Of a stretch of 32,157 bases of DNA, positions 1-10,106 are shown piece after piece. The stretch is from assembly GCA_964511405.1 (NCBI GenBank), contig CAZEFK010000070.1, positions 1-32,157 of the forward strand, written 5' to 3'. A model generated the notes under the pieces. The model did no database searches and was not told the origin of the DNA. It saw nothing but the letters and a program-made list of their open reading frames with translations. A program made the position numbers and the translations under genes. The stretch is from CAZEFK01 sp964511405. GTDB lineage: Bacteria > Pseudomonadota > Alphaproteobacteria > Elsterales > Elsteraceae. Position 1 is the first letter of the stretch; each line of letters begins with the position of its first letter.

Positions 1-360
1 CTGTGGCTGGGGCCGGACGAGTGGTTGCTGCTGGCGCCGCTGGACGAAGCGGCCACGCTGCGGGCCGAGCTGGACCGCGCCTTGGCCGGCCTGCCGCATG
101 CCCTGGTCGACATCGGCCATCGTCAGCTCGGGTTCGAGCTGGCCGGGCCGGACGCCGCAACCGTGCTCAGCGCCGGCTGCCCGCTCGACCTGCATCCGGC
201 CGCGTTCCCGGTCGGCATGTGCACCCGGACCGTGCTGGCCAAGGCCGAGATCGTGCTGTGGCGCACCGCCGCCGACAGCTTCCGCCTGGAGGCCTGGCGG
301 TCCTTCGTCCCCTATGTGACCGGCTTCCTCGAGGAGGCCGGGCGCGAGTTCGGACTGTAG
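1..360 (+). CDS. soxG: Sarcosine oxidase gamma subunit, C-terminal part
   Basis: Open from the first base of the window and ending at a TAG at 358-360, so only the last ~119 residues are visible. The sequence resembles the C-terminal part of the SoxG/GcvT-like fold: a GPDEWLLLAP strand, then a segment with LVDIGHRQLGFELAGPDA, a conserved LPLDLH-like stretch (CPLDLHPAAFP), and a closing WRSFVPYVTGFLEEAG helix. In heterotetrameric sarcosine oxidase (SoxBDAG) the gamma subunit helps hold the enzyme that turns sarcosine into glycine and formaldehyde (or methylene-tetrahydrofolate). The rest of soxBDAG would lie upstream of the window. The link to gbcAB 2 kb downstream supports a betaine/sarcosine catabolic locus. 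The identification rests on recognised family pattern and context. Confidence 0.8.
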   Translation: MWLGPDEWLLLAPLDEAATLRAELDRALAGLPHALVDIGHRQLGFELAGPDAATVLSAGCPLDLHPAAFPVGMCTRTVLAKAEIVLWRTAADSFRLEAWRSFVPYVTGFLEEAGREFGL

Positions 361-417
361 CGATGACGCCCATCCAATTCCCGCAACGCTAGGATCCGCC
401 CGGAAAGGCCCTGAGCC

Positions 418-1203
418 ATGCCCGCCTGCCCCGCCGATCTTGTCGCCTTCGCCGGCCATTTGGCCGACACCGCGGCTGCGGTCCTGCGCCGCCACTGGCA
501 GGGGCCGTTGGAGATCGAGGTCAAGCCCGACGGCACGCCGGTGACCCAGGTGGACCGCGCGGTCGAGGCCGCGGTCCGGGCCGAGATCGAGCGGGCCTAT
601 CCCGGCCACGGCATCCGCGGCGAGGAATTCCCGGCGGTGCGGCCGGAGGCCGACCGGGTCTGGATCATCGATCCCCTGGACGGCACGCGCGAGTTCATCC
701 AGGGGCTGCCGCTGTTCGGTTTCCTGCTGGCCCTAGTGGAGCGTGGACAATTCGTGCTGGGCCTGGCCGACCAGCCGGTGACCGGCGATCGCTGGCTGGG
801 CGCCGACGGCCACGGCACCACCCATGGCGGCCGCCCGGTCCAGGTGCGGCCGTGCGGCGACCTCGCCGCCGCGGTCGCCAGCACGATGGGCTATGATGGC
901 TTCTGCCGGGCGCATCACGACCGGCTGCTGCGCGTGCGCATGGCGGCACGCTCCACGGTGACGGCGGATTCGTTCTACGTGTTCGGCTTGCTGGCGCTGG
1001 GCCGGGTCGACCTGATCGCCTCGGCCGGCTTTGCGCTCCACGACTATGCGGCGCTCGACGCCATCGTCCGCAATGCCGGGGGCGCCGTCGTCGACTGGCA
1101 CGGCCGGCCGCTGGGCCTGGAGTCCGACGGCACCATCCTGGCCGCCGGCGATCCGGCGCTGGTGGCGCCAACCCTGGCCCTGCTGGGCGCGGAGGGACCA
1201 TGA
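418..1203 (+). CDS. HisN-like inositol monophosphatase-family phosphatase
   Basis: A 261-residue Mg2+-dependent phosphatase of the inositol monophosphatase superfamily. Visible metal-site motifs are the GEE motif near residue 63, the hallmark WIIDPLDGTREFIQG near residues 81-95, and the C-terminal HDYAALDAIVRNAGG, which matches the second Asp motif (usually W/YD). The REFIQGLPLFG and DQPVTGDRW segments look more like the histidinol-phosphate phosphatase (HisN) branch than like SuhB, but substrate cannot be set from sequence alone. The ATG follows a weak GGAAAGG. Its stop overlaps the start of the downstream regulator (ATGA), so the two are probably translationally coupled. Its role in a betaine operon is unclear. 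It may be a housekeeping gene carried along, or a phosphatase acting on a phosphorylated osmolyte; the latter is speculation. Confidence 0.85.
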   Translation: MPACPADLVAFAGHLADTAAAVLRRHWQGPLEIEVKPDGTPVTQVDRAVEAAVRAEIERAYPGHGIRGEEFPAVRPEADRVWIIDPLDGTREFIQGLPLFGFLLALVERGQFVLGLADQPVTGDRWLGADGHGTTHGGRPVQVRPCGDLAAAVASTMGYDGFCRAHHDRLLRVRMAARSTVTADSFYVFGLLALGRVDLIASAGFALHDYAALDAIVRNAGGAVVDWHGRPLGLESDGTILAAGDPALVAPTLALLGAEGP

Positions 1204-2225
1204 CCGAACGGCCGGCGCCGGCGCCCAGGCTGTCGGTCGGCTTCGTGCTGGCCGACAACTTCACCCTGACCCCGTTCTCGCTGTTCGTCGACCATCTGCG
1301 CCTGGCCGCCGACGAGGGCGACTTCAGCCGCCCGATCCGCTGCCGCTGGTCGATCCTGGCGTCCCGGCCGGAGCCGGTGCGCGCCAGCTCCGACGTCACG
1401 GTCGGCCGCACGTCGGAGTTCGTCGATCCCCGGCATTTCGATTACATCGTGGTGGTGGGCGGCCTGCTCCATGGCGGCCCGCAGGTCGACGACGTGACGG
1501 TCGCCTACCTGCACCGGGCGGCGCGCGCCGGCGTCACCCTGGTCGGCTTGTGCACCGGCAGCTTCGTCCTGGCCCGCGCCGGCCTCATGACCGGCCGGCG
1601 CTGCTGCGTCAGCTGGTATCACTATCACGACTTCCTGGCCGAGTTTCCGCACCATCATCCGGTTGCCGACCGGCTGTTCGTGGTCGACGGCGACCGCATC
1701 ACCTGCGCCGGCGGCGGCGGCGCCTCGGACCTCGCGACCTACTTGATCGAGCGTCATCTGGGCCGGGCGGCGGCACAGAAGAGCCGCCACGTCATGATGT
1801 TCGACCGCGAGCGGCCGGGCGACGGCGCCCAGCCCCATCCGCCGCTCGCCGACGGCGTCACCAACGAGCGCGTGCGCCGCGCCCTGCTGCTGATGGAGCA
1901 GCACCTGGCCGATCCGCTGCCGATCGCCGATATCGCCCGCCGCGTCGGCGTCTCGCCGCGGCAGCTGGAGCGCCTGTTCCAGACGATCATGGGCCAGCGT
2001 CCGGCGGCCTTCTACCGCGCCGTGCGGCTGCGCTACGCCCGCTGGCTGCTGGACACCACCGGCCGCACGGTCACCGACATCGCGCTCGAGGCCGGGTTCG
2101 CCGACTGCGCCCATTTCTCGCGTCAGTTCAAGGCGGTCCATGGCGCGACCCCGACCGGCGCCCGCGCCGCCGGCCGGGCCGTGGGGGATGCCGCGGCGCT
2201 GGCCAGCCAGCGCCTGTTCGATTGA
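1200..2225 (+). CDS. gbdR: GlxA/AraC-family activator, GbdR-like
   Basis: A 341-residue transcription factor in two parts. Residues ~11-185 form a DJ-1/PfpI (class I glutamine amidotransferase-like) domain with the nucleophile-elbow-like CTGSF at 118-122. Residues ~225-320 form an AraC DNA-binding domain with two helix-turn-helix units: PIADIARRVGVSPRQLERLF at 241-260, and VTDIALEAGF followed by HFSRQFKAVHG at 291-315. This architecture is that of GbdR, which in Pseudomonas senses glycine betaine/dimethylglycine and activates gbcAB, dgcAB and soxBDAG. Here it sits directly upstream of gbcA and downstream of soxG, which supports the same role. The start overlaps the stop of the preceding phosphatase. 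Ligand and exact orthology are inferred; carnitine (CdhR) and arginine (ArgR) regulators share the fold. Confidence 0.8.
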   Translation: MTERPAPAPRLSVGFVLADNFTLTPFSLFVDHLRLAADEGDFSRPIRCRWSILASRPEPVRASSDVTVGRTSEFVDPRHFDYIVVVGGLLHGGPQVDDVTVAYLHRAARAGVTLVGLCTGSFVLARAGLMTGRRCCVSWYHYHDFLAEFPHHHPVADRLFVVDGDRITCAGGGGASDLATYLIERHLGRAAAQKSRHVMMFDRERPGDGAQPHPPLADGVTNERVRRALLLMEQHLADPLPIADIARRVGVSPRQLERLFQTIMGQRPAAFYRAVRLRYARWLLDTTGRTVTDIALEAGFADCAHFSRQFKAVHGATPTGARAAGRAVGDAAALASQRLFD

Positions 2226-2236
2226 AGGAGGTTGTG

Positions 2237-3481
2237 ATGCCCGAGCCCGATCTCGCCACGCTGGTCCGCCGCCGACGCCCGGGCCATACCCTGGAAGCGC
2301 CGTTCTATAACAGCCCCGCGGTGTTCCAGGCCGATCTCGACGTGATCTTCGGCCGCCACTGGGTCTATGTCGGCCCCGAATGCGAGGTGCCCGAACCGGG
2401 CGACTGCCTGGTCGTCGACATCGGCCGCAGCTCGGTGCTGGTCGTGCGCGACGACGATGGGCAGGTGCGGGCCTGGCACAATGTCTGCCGCCACCGCGGC
2501 TCGCGCCTGGTGACCGAGCCGCGCGCCTCGGTCGGCAATCTCACCTGCCGCTATCACGCCTGGACCTACGGGCTGGATGGCCGGCTGCTCTATGCCGAGC
2601 ACATGGGCGCGGACTTCGACCGCAGCTGCCACGGCCTGAAGCCGGTGCATCTGCGCAATGTCGCGGGCCTGCTGCATGTCTGCCTGGCCAACCAGCCGCC
2701 GACCGACATCGACGACCTGGCCGCCGCCATGGCGCCGTACCTGGCGCCCCACGCCGTCGCCGACTGCAAGGTCGCCCATGAGACCGACCTGGTCGAGCCC
2801 GGCAACTGGAAGCTGACCATGGAGAACAACCGCGAGTGCTATCACTGCGCGGGCAACCATCCCGAGCTGACGGCGTCGCTGTTCGAGTACGGCTTCGGCT
2901 TCGCGCCCGAGACCCTGGACGACAGCCGGCGCGCCCAGCTCGGCGCCTATGAGGCGATGGTCGAGGAGCGCCACGCCGCCTGGGAGGCGTCGGGCCTGCC
3001 GTCGCGGGAGATCGACGAGCTGACCCGGACGACCGGCTTCCGGACCCAGCGGCTGCCGATCGACCGGTCGGGCGAGTCGCAGACGCTCGACACGCAGGCC
3101 GCCTCGCGCCGGCTGCTCGGCCGCCTGACCGACCCCAAGCTGGGCGGCCTGTCGTTCTGGACCCAGCCCAATGCCTGGCACCACTTCATGAGCGACCACA
3201 TCGTGACCTTCTCGGTGCTGCCGCTCGATGCCGAGCGGACGCTGCTTAAGACACGCTGGCTGGTGCACAAGGACGCGGTCGAAGGCGTCGACTACGACGT
3301 CGACAACCTGACCCGGGTGTGGATCGCGACCAACAAGCAGGACAGCGACCTGGTCGGCCTCGCCCACTCCGGCGCCGGCGACCCGGCCTACGAACCCGGG
3401 CCCTACTCGCCGCACACCGAGGGCCTGGTCGAGAAGTTCACCGCCTGGTACATCGCGCGCATGACCGAGGCCCTGGCATGA
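2237..3481 (+). CDS. gbcA: Rieske oxygenase, glycine betaine demethylase alpha subunit
   Basis: A 414-residue ring-hydroxylating-type oxygenase alpha subunit. The N-terminal Rieske domain carries the [2Fe-2S] ligands Cys84-x-His86 (CRHRG) and Cys104-x2-His107 (CRYHAW). The catalytic domain carries the mononuclear Fe site with His203 and His208 in ECYHCAGNHPE. This CYHC/HPE form is typical of quaternary-amine demethylases (GbcA, stachydrine demethylase, CntA) rather than aromatic dioxygenases. The reaction expected is O2-dependent removal of one methyl group from glycine betaine, giving dimethylglycine and formaldehyde, with electrons from GbcB. The ATG at 2237 follows a strong GAAGGAGG; the longer open frame upstream is out of frame with the regulator and is not used. 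The stop overlaps the gbcB start. Stachydrine or carnitine as substrate is the main alternative; nearby soxG favours glycine betaine. Confidence 0.87.
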   Translation: MPEPDLATLVRRRRPGHTLEAPFYNSPAVFQADLDVIFGRHWVYVGPECEVPEPGDCLVVDIGRSSVLVVRDDDGQVRAWHNVCRHRGSRLVTEPRASVGNLTCRYHAWTYGLDGRLLYAEHMGADFDRSCHGLKPVHLRNVAGLLHVCLANQPPTDIDDLAAAMAPYLAPHAVADCKVAHETDLVEPGNWKLTMENNRECYHCAGNHPELTASLFEYGFGFAPETLDDSRRAQLGAYEAMVEERHAAWEASGLPSREIDELTRTTGFRTQRLPIDRSGESQTLDTQAASRRLLGRLTDPKLGGLSFWTQPNAWHHFMSDHIVTFSVLPLDAERTLLKTRWLVHKDAVEGVDYDVDNLTRVWIATNKQDSDLVGLAHSGAGDPAYEPGPYSPHTEGLVEKFTAWYIARMTEALA

Positions 3482-4563
3482 CCGACGCGGTCGGGCCCGA
3501 GCTCGCAGCCGGGGTGCCCGAATGGGACCCCGATACGGACGACATGCTGGTCTGCCGCGACGTCCATGCCGAGACCCATGATGTCAAGACCTTCACCTTC
3601 TCGGCCCGCACGCCGCGGCGCTTCCGCTACCTGCCCGGCCAGTTCGTGACCTTCGAGGTGCCGCTGCCCGGCGGCACCATCCAGCGCTGCTACACCATCG
3701 CCTCGACGCCGACCCGGCCCTTCCGGGTCTCCTGCACCATCAAGCGGATGCCGGGCGGTCCGGTGTCGACCTGGATGCACGAGCACATGGCGCCCGGGGT
3801 CGAGATCCGCGCCCGCCTGCCGCTCGGCGAGTTCACCACCGTCGGCCGGCCGCCGGCGAAATACCTGTTCCTGTCGGGCGGCAGCGGGATCACGCCGCTG
3901 ATGTCGATGGCGCGCGCCCACCATGACCTGGGGCTCCCGGCCGACATCGTCTTCGTCCACAGCGCGCGCAGCCCGGCCGACATCATCTTCCGCACCGAGC
4001 TTGAGCTGATGGCGCACAACATGGCCGGCTTCCGGGTCGTCCATGTCTGCGAGAGCCGCGCGGGCGAGCCCGGCTGGGCCGGCCTCATCGGGCGCCTGTC
4101 GCTGCCCATGCTGCGCCTGATCGCCCCGGACCTGCTGGAGCGCGCGGTCTATGCCTGCGGGCCCGCGCCCTACCGGGCCGCGGTGCGGGCCATGCTGGCC
4201 GAGGCCGGCCATGACCCCGAGCGCTATGTCGAGGAGAGCTTCAAGTTCGAGGAGCTGGCCGAAGCGGCGCCGCCCGCCGAGCCGGTGTCGGCGGCCGGTC
4301 CGGTGTTCCGGGTCGAGTTCACCCGCAGCGGCCGGACCATCGAATGCGACGCCGGCACCCACGTGCTGGACGCCGCGCGCCTGGCCGGGCTGCGGCTGCC
4401 GTCGTCCTGCACCAAGGGGCTGTGCGGCACCTGCAAGAGCAAGCTGGTGTCGGGCCAGGTCGACATGAACCACATGGGCGGCATCCGCCAGCGCGAGATC
4501 GACCAGGGCCAGATCCTGATCTGCTGCAGCAAGCCGCTGAGCGACCTGGTGATCGACCGGTAA
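3478..4563 (+). CDS. gbcB: Ferredoxin-NAD(P)H reductase subunit of betaine demethylase
   Basis: A 361-residue iron-sulfur flavoprotein reductase of the class with a C-terminal plant-type ferredoxin. Visible in order are the FAD-binding R70-C-Y-T-I-A-S motif, the NAD(P)-binding GGSGITPLMSM at 134-144, a YACGPAPY segment near 225-232, and a C-terminal [2Fe-2S] domain with Cys311, Cys316, Cys319 (CTKGLCGTC) and a distal Cys at 349 or 350. It would pass electrons from NAD(P)H through FAD and the cluster to the Rieske centre of GbcA. The ATG at 3478 overlaps the gbcA stop (ATGA), which suggests fixed stoichiometry through coupled translation. The gene converges with the ABC importer operon with only 9 bases between stop codons. 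Confidence 0.88.
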   Translation: MTDAVGPELAAGVPEWDPDTDDMLVCRDVHAETHDVKTFTFSARTPRRFRYLPGQFVTFEVPLPGGTIQRCYTIASTPTRPFRVSCTIKRMPGGPVSTWMHEHMAPGVEIRARLPLGEFTTVGRPPAKYLFLSGGSGITPLMSMARAHHDLGLPADIVFVHSARSPADIIFRTELELMAHNMAGFRVVHVCESRAGEPGWAGLIGRLSLPMLRLIAPDLLERAVYACGPAPYRAAVRAMLAEAGHDPERYVEESFKFEELAEAAPPAEPVSAAGPVFRVEFTRSGRTIECDAGTHVLDAARLAGLRLPSSCTKGLCGTCKSKLVSGQVDMNHMGGIRQREIDQGQILICCSKPLSDLVIDR

Positions 4564-4572
4564 TTAGTCTAA

Positions 4573-5576
4573 TTAGCGATCGGCCGGGGCATGGGCCTGG
4601 TCGATACGCAGGCAGGCCACCTGCTGGCTATCCAGGTCGGCCACCGGCGGCAGGGCCGCCATGCAGCGCGGCTCGGCCAGCCGGCAGCGCGGGGCGAAGC
4701 CGCAGCCTGCCGGCCGCGTCGCCAGGCTGGGCGGCGCGCCGGGGATGGCGTCCAGGCGCCGGCCCCGGTCGGCGCCGGTGACGGTCGACGCGAGCAGGCC
4801 TTGGGTGTAGGGGTGGCGCGGGGTGCGGATCACCGCGCGCACCGGCCCGGTCTCGACAACGCGGCCGGCATACATCACCGCGATCCGGTCGGCGATCTCG
4901 ACCGCCACCGCGATGTCGTGGGTGACGAAGATCATCGACATGCCCAGGTCCTGCTGCAGCCGGCGCAGCAGCAGCAGGATCTGGATCTGGACGGTGGCAT
5001 CGAGGGCGGTGGTCGGCTCGTCGGCCAGCAGCAGCCGGGGACGGCAGGCGAGCGCCAGGGCGATCATCGCCCGCTGCCGCATGCCGCCGGACAGCTCGTG
5101 CGGATAGGCGTCCAGGCGCCGCTCGGGCGACGGGATCTGCACGCGCTCCAGAATGGCCAGGGCACGGGCCCGCGCGGTGGCGCGGTCGACCGGCTCGTGC
5201 CGTCGGATCGCCTCGGCGATCTGACGGCCGATGGTGAACACAGGGTCGAAGGCGAGCATCGGCTCCTGGAACACCATCGACGCGATCGCCCCGCGATAGG
5301 CGCGCAAGCCTGCCGGATCCAGCGCGGCGACGTCCTGCCCGGCGACCCGGATGGTACCGGTCACCGTCGACCGGCGCGGCGGCAGCAGGCGCAGCAGGGC
5401 GCGCAGCGTGACGCTCTTGCCCGAGCCCGACTCGCCCAGCAGGCACAGCACTTCGCCCTGGCCGAGCGTGAGGTCGACGCCGTTCACGGCATGGACGGTC
5501 TCGCGGCCGCGGCGGAAGCGGACGGCAAGGTCGCGGACCGCGACCAGCGGCTCTGCCGCCGGCAGGGGACCGCCGT

Positions 5577-5580
<4 letters not shown>
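4573..5580 (-). CDS. Peptide-type ABC transporter ATP-binding protein (DppD-like)
   Basis: A 335-residue ATPase and last gene of the importer operon. Walker A is GESGSGKSVT, Q-loop VFQEPMLAFDP, signature LSGGMRQR, Walker B LLLADEPTTALD, and the H-loop is in FVTHDIAV. The C-terminal oligopeptide/dipeptide extension begins at RHPYTQGLL and holds a cysteine group (GCGFAPRC, then RC and a late AC), the pattern that binds a [4Fe-4S] cluster in characterised Dpp ATPases. It would hydrolyse ATP at the inner face of the membrane to drive uptake. The ATG at 5580 overlaps the stop of the upstream ATPase gene. A longer frame runs on upstream but crosses that partner gene and is not needed. Substrate could be dipeptides, glutathione, opines or other small solutes. 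Confidence 0.9.
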
Positions 5581-6610
<1,030 letters not shown>

Positions 6611-6614
<4 letters not shown>

Positions 6615-7498
6615 TGGCGCACATCCATCGCGGCCCGAATGCCGTCGCTGATCAGGTTTAGCGAGATCGAGGTAAGGAAGATCATCACGCCCGGCAGCGC
6701 CGCGACCGCCGGGTTGACATAGATGGCGGTGCGCAGGGTGTTCAGCATCAGGCCCCACTCGGCCTCCGGCGGCTTGGTGCCGAGGCCCAGGAAGGACAGG
6801 CCGGCGGCCAGGATCATCGACACGCTGATCAGGCTGGAGGCATAGACGAACACCGGCCCCAGCACATTGCCCAGCACGTGGACGCGGATGATGGTGAGCG
6901 CACCCGCCCCCGAGGCGCGGGCGGCGTCGACGAAGTCGAGGCCGCGCACCTGGGTGGTCACGCTCTCGGCCACGCGGGTGATCGGCGCGATGAACACCAG
7001 GGTCAGCGACACCACCGAGTTCAGGATGCCGGCGCCCAGGGCGCCCGAGATGGCGACCGCCAGCAGCACCGACGGAAAGGCGTAGAACACGTCGATCACC
7101 CGCATGACCGCCATGTTGACGGCGCCGCCGGCATAGCCTGCGACCACGCCCAGGGTGGAGCCGATTAGGAACGCCAGCACGACCGGCGTCAGCCCGACGA
7201 ACAGCGACAGCCGGCCGCCCCAGATCAGGCGCGAGAGCATGTCGCGGCCGAGCTCGTCGGCGCCCAGCGGGAAACCCGCCGTGCCGATCGGCTTCAGGCG
7301 GCGCAGCATCATCGCCTTGTTCGGGTCCTGGGGTGCCAGCCAAGGCGCCAGCAGAGCCGTCGCGACGATCGCCAGGAATAGGACCAGGCAGGCCATGGCG
7401 ACGGGATCCCGCGCCAGCCGTCCCAGCACGCTGCGCCAATAGCCGCCGCGGCTGCCGGCCGGGGCTGCGGCGATCGGGGCGAGGGCGAGGTCGGCCAT
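6611..7498 (-). CDS. Peptide-type ABC transporter permease (DppC-like)
   Basis: A 295-residue inner-membrane permease. It has an N-terminal cytoplasmic stretch, a first membrane helix around residues 34-52 (VAMACLVLFLAIVATALLAP), the DELGRDMLSRLIWGGR segment typical of DppC/OppC, then five further hydrophobic helices. The coupling loop is seen as DAARASGAGALTIIRVHVLGN, corresponding to the EAA motif that contacts the ATPases. The late SFLGLGTKPPEAEWGLML segment is also diagnostic of this subfamily. It lies four bases downstream of the dppB-like gene and overlaps the following ATPase gene, consistent with one polycistronic message. Confidence 0.92.
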
Positions 7499-7502
7499 GG
7501 CG

Positions 7503-8456
7503 TCAGCCTCGCTTGACGCGCGGGTCGAGCGCGGTCTGCATCAGGTCGACGATCAGGTTGAGCGCGACGAACAGCAGGGCCAGCACCAGGATCGTGCCCT
7601 GCAGCAACGGGATGTCGCGCTGGAAGATCGCGCCGTTCAACAGGAAGCCGGTGCCCGGCCACGAGAACACGGTCTCGATCAGGATCGAGCCACCCAGCAG
7701 GTAGCCCAGCTGCAGGCCCATCACCGCCAGCGTGGTGGCGGCCGCGTTCTTGGCGACGTGGCCGAACACGCCGACTTCCCCCAGGCCCTTGGCGCGCAAC
7801 GCGTCGACGAACTCGTGGGACAGGATGTCGGCGACGAGCGCGCGTACCGTGCGCGCGACCACCCCCATCGGGATCACCGCCATGGTCAGCGCCGGCAGGA
7901 TCATGAAACGCAGATGCGCCCAATCCCATGCCCAGTCGGTGCTGCCACCCGGCCCGGCGCCGATCGCCGGCAGCAGATTGCCCTCGACCGAGAACAGGAT
8001 GACCAGCACCATACCCAGCCAGTAGTGGGGTACGCTGACCCCGACCACCGAGAGGATCGTCGCGACCCGGTCCGGCAGCGAGCCGCGCAGATAGCCCGCC
8101 ACCCCGCCCAGCAGGCAGCCCAGCGTGAAGCCGATCAACGTGGCGACCGCGGCCAGCCGCACGCTGTTGCCGAGCGCCGAGGCCACCTCGGCCGCGACCG
8201 AGCGGCCGGTCGCGATCGACCGGCCGAGATCGCCCTGGACCGCGCGCAGCGCCCACAACCCGAACTGCACCGGGATCGGCCGGTCCATGCCGTATTGCCG
8301 GCGCAGTTGCTCGACCGTCTCGGCCGGCGCATCGGCCGGCACCACCGCGCTCAACGGGTCGCCCGGCGCCAGATGCACCAGCATGAAGCACACGAAGCTC
8401 ACCCCGAGGGCGATCGGAATCGCGTAGAGCACGCGCTTCAGCAGGTAGATCATCAT
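7503..8456 (-). CDS. Peptide-type ABC transporter permease (DppB-like)
   Basis: A 317-residue permease with the DppB/GsiC hallmark N-terminus (MIYLLKRVLYAIPIALGVSF), the HLAPGDP motif near residue 30, and a GMDRPIPVQFG segment. Later it has a GVSVPHYWLGMVLVILFS helix and a coupling-loop motif (FVDALRAKGLGEVGVFGHV). About six transmembrane helices are visible. Near the C-terminus, FSWPGTGFLLNGAIFQRD matches the conserved E/F-x-x-PG-x-G signature. It would form the pore together with the DppC-like protein. It starts seven bases after the stop of the nearer solute-binding protein gene. Confidence 0.92.
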   Translation of the reverse strand: MMIYLLKRVLYAIPIALGVSFVCFMLVHLAPGDPLSAVVPADAPAETVEQLRRQYGMDRPIPVQFGLWALRAVQGDLGRSIATGRSVAAEVASALGNSVRLAAVATLIGFTLGCLLGGVAGYLRGSLPDRVATILSVVGVSVPHYWLGMVLVILFSVEGNLLPAIGAGPGGSTDWAWDWAHLRFMILPALTMAVIPMGVVARTVRALVADILSHEFVDALRAKGLGEVGVFGHVAKNAAATTLAVMGLQLGYLLGGSILIETVFSWPGTGFLLNGAIFQRDIPLLQGTILVLALLFVALNLIVDLMQTALDPRVKRG

Positions 8457-8463
8457 GCGCCGA

Positions 8464-10080
8464 TCACTTCATCTCCACCGGCGAGAAGTCCTGGAACCAG
8501 TTCTGCGCCTGGACGAAGCCATGGACCCTGGGGCTCAGCGCCCGCGGGTTCACGTCATGGGTGATCATCAGGAAGATCGCATCGTCGACGAACTTCTGGT
8601 GGATCTGCTGCAGCACGGCGGTCTGCTGGGCCGGCTCGAAGGTGGCGCGCGCCTTGGCGAACAGCGCGTCCATCCCGGGGTCGCTGTAATAGCCCCAGTT
8701 GGTGCCGCCGGGCGGCTGCTGATCGGTCTGCAGGTGGCGGATGAAGGCGGTGAACGGATCCTGGATGAAGTAGGAGTAGTTGAGGCCGGTGGCGCCGCGC
8801 GCCGACGGATCCTTGGCGCCGGCCCGCCAGATGTTGATCAGCGTGTTCCACTCGACGACCTCGAAATCGATCACGATCCCGATCTCGGCCAGGTTCTGCT
8901 GGACGAACTCGTTCATCGGCAGCGGCTGCATCTGGCCCGAGCCCGAGGCCGAGATCAGGATCTTGGTCTTGAGCGGCTTGTCCTTGGAGTAGCCGGCCTC
9001 GGCCATCAGCTTGCGCGCCTCGGCCAGGTCGGTGGCTAGCTTGAAGCTGGGATGGCCGAACCAGGCGCTGCCCGGCGGCACGAAACCCTCGGCCGGGATC
9101 ATCAGGCCGCCCAGCAGCTCCTTCAGGCCGGCGCGGTCGATCGCCAGGTTGGCGGCCTTGCGGACGCGGACGTCGCGCCAGGGCGAGCCCTCGGCGAAGC
9201 TCAGATGCCAGGTCCAATTGTGCGGATAGGCGTTGGTGACGATCTGGAAGCCGGCCGCCTTCAGCGACGGCACGGCGTCAGGCGGCGGCGCCTCGATCCA
9301 GTCGACCTGGCCGGCGCGCAGGGCGGCGACCCGGGCATTGGCCTCGGGCAGCGGCACGAACACCAGCTTGTCGGTTTTCGGCACCCGCGCCTTGTCCCAG
9401 TAGTCGGGGTTGCGGGCCAGCTCCAGCCGTTCGCGCGGCACCACGCCGACCATCTTCCACGGGCCCGTGCCCGAGGCCGCCAGCGCGACCTTGTCCCAGC
9501 TGCGGCCCTGCTTCTCCCAGTTGGCCGGGCTGGACATCGGGATCCAGGCGATCTGGAACGGCAGGAAGGCATCGGGCGACTTGGTGGTGATCTCGACCGT
9601 GTAGGGATCGACCACCCGGTAGCCGGAGACCGACGGGATGCGGCTGCGACCTTGGGCCGACTGCTTGGGATCGAACTGCGGCGCGTCGGTCTTGAGCAGC
9701 TTGTCGAAGTTCCAGACCACGGCATCGGCGGTGAAGTCCGAGCCGTCGTGGAATTTGACGCCGTGGCGCAGGGTCAGGGTCCATTTGGCCTTGTCGGCCG
9801 GGTCGACGGCCCAGGCGGTAGCCAGCCCCGGCACCAACCCCGACGGCTTGTCGGCGCTCGACAGGTCCCAATTGATCAGGGCGTCGTAGATCGTGAAGCC
9901 GGTGGTCCGCATGCCCTCGCCGCCCTGGTCGGCCTGGCCGGTGGTCAGCGGGATGTCCGAGGCGGTCATGCCGATCCGCAGCATGGTCTCGGCCGCGGCT
10001 GTCCACGGCGCCGCGACCGACGCTGCCAGGGCGAGGCCGGCCGCCAGCGCCAGAGCGCCGGGAATGCGCAGAAAACTCAT
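8464..10080 (-). CDS. ABC transporter solute-binding protein, family 5 (copy 1)
   Basis: A 538-residue periplasmic binding protein (SBP_bac_5 type) with a Sec signal peptide (hydrophobic ALALAAGLALAASVAA, cleavage expected after the A-A-A stretch before ETMLRIG). Family features include LVPGLATAW, LTLRHGVKFHDGS, a RNPDYWDK segment and RKAANLAIDR. It would capture the transported solute and deliver it to the permeases encoded next. The start at 10080 is chosen because it directly precedes the signal peptide and follows a GGAG. An in-frame ATG at 10110 that overlaps the upstream stop would add ten residues (MRHPLPGDPL) and cannot be excluded. It is clearly paralogous to the gene just upstream, with shared blocks such as DIPLTTGQ, AEAGYSKDKPL and PMNEF. 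Confidence 0.9.
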   Translation of the reverse strand: MSFLRIPGALALAAGLALAASVAAPWTAAAETMLRIGMTASDIPLTTGQADQGGEGMRTTGFTIYDALINWDLSSADKPSGLVPGLATAWAVDPADKAKWTLTLRHGVKFHDGSDFTADAVVWNFDKLLKTDAPQFDPKQSAQGRSRIPSVSGYRVVDPYTVEITTKSPDAFLPFQIAWIPMSSPANWEKQGRSWDKVALAASGTGPWKMVGVVPRERLELARNPDYWDKARVPKTDKLVFVPLPEANARVAALRAGQVDWIEAPPPDAVPSLKAAGFQIVTNAYPHNWTWHLSFAEGSPWRDVRVRKAANLAIDRAGLKELLGGLMIPAEGFVPPGSAWFGHPSFKLATDLAEARKLMAEAGYSKDKPLKTKILISASGSGQMQPLPMNEFVQQNLAEIGIVIDFEVVEWNTLINIWRAGAKDPSARGATGLNYSYFIQDPFTAFIRHLQTDQQPPGGTNWGYYSDPGMDALFAKARATFEPAQQTAVLQQIHQKFVDDAIFLMITHDVNPRALSPRVHGFVQAQNWFQDFSPVEMK

Positions 10081-10106
10081 CAACGGGTCTCCGGGCAGAG
10101 GATGTC

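Noticed and set aside
1031..2236. Very long plus-strand frame running into gbcA
   Set aside because: It overlaps the regulator in another frame and reads as Arg/Pro-rich noise; gbcA has a strong ribosome binding site just before 2237.
4561..4576. TAATTAG direct repeat at the convergent gbcB/ABC junction as a terminator or attachment site
   Set aside because: It is only 16 bases, made up mostly of the two stop codons and nearby bases, with no GC stem or T-run.
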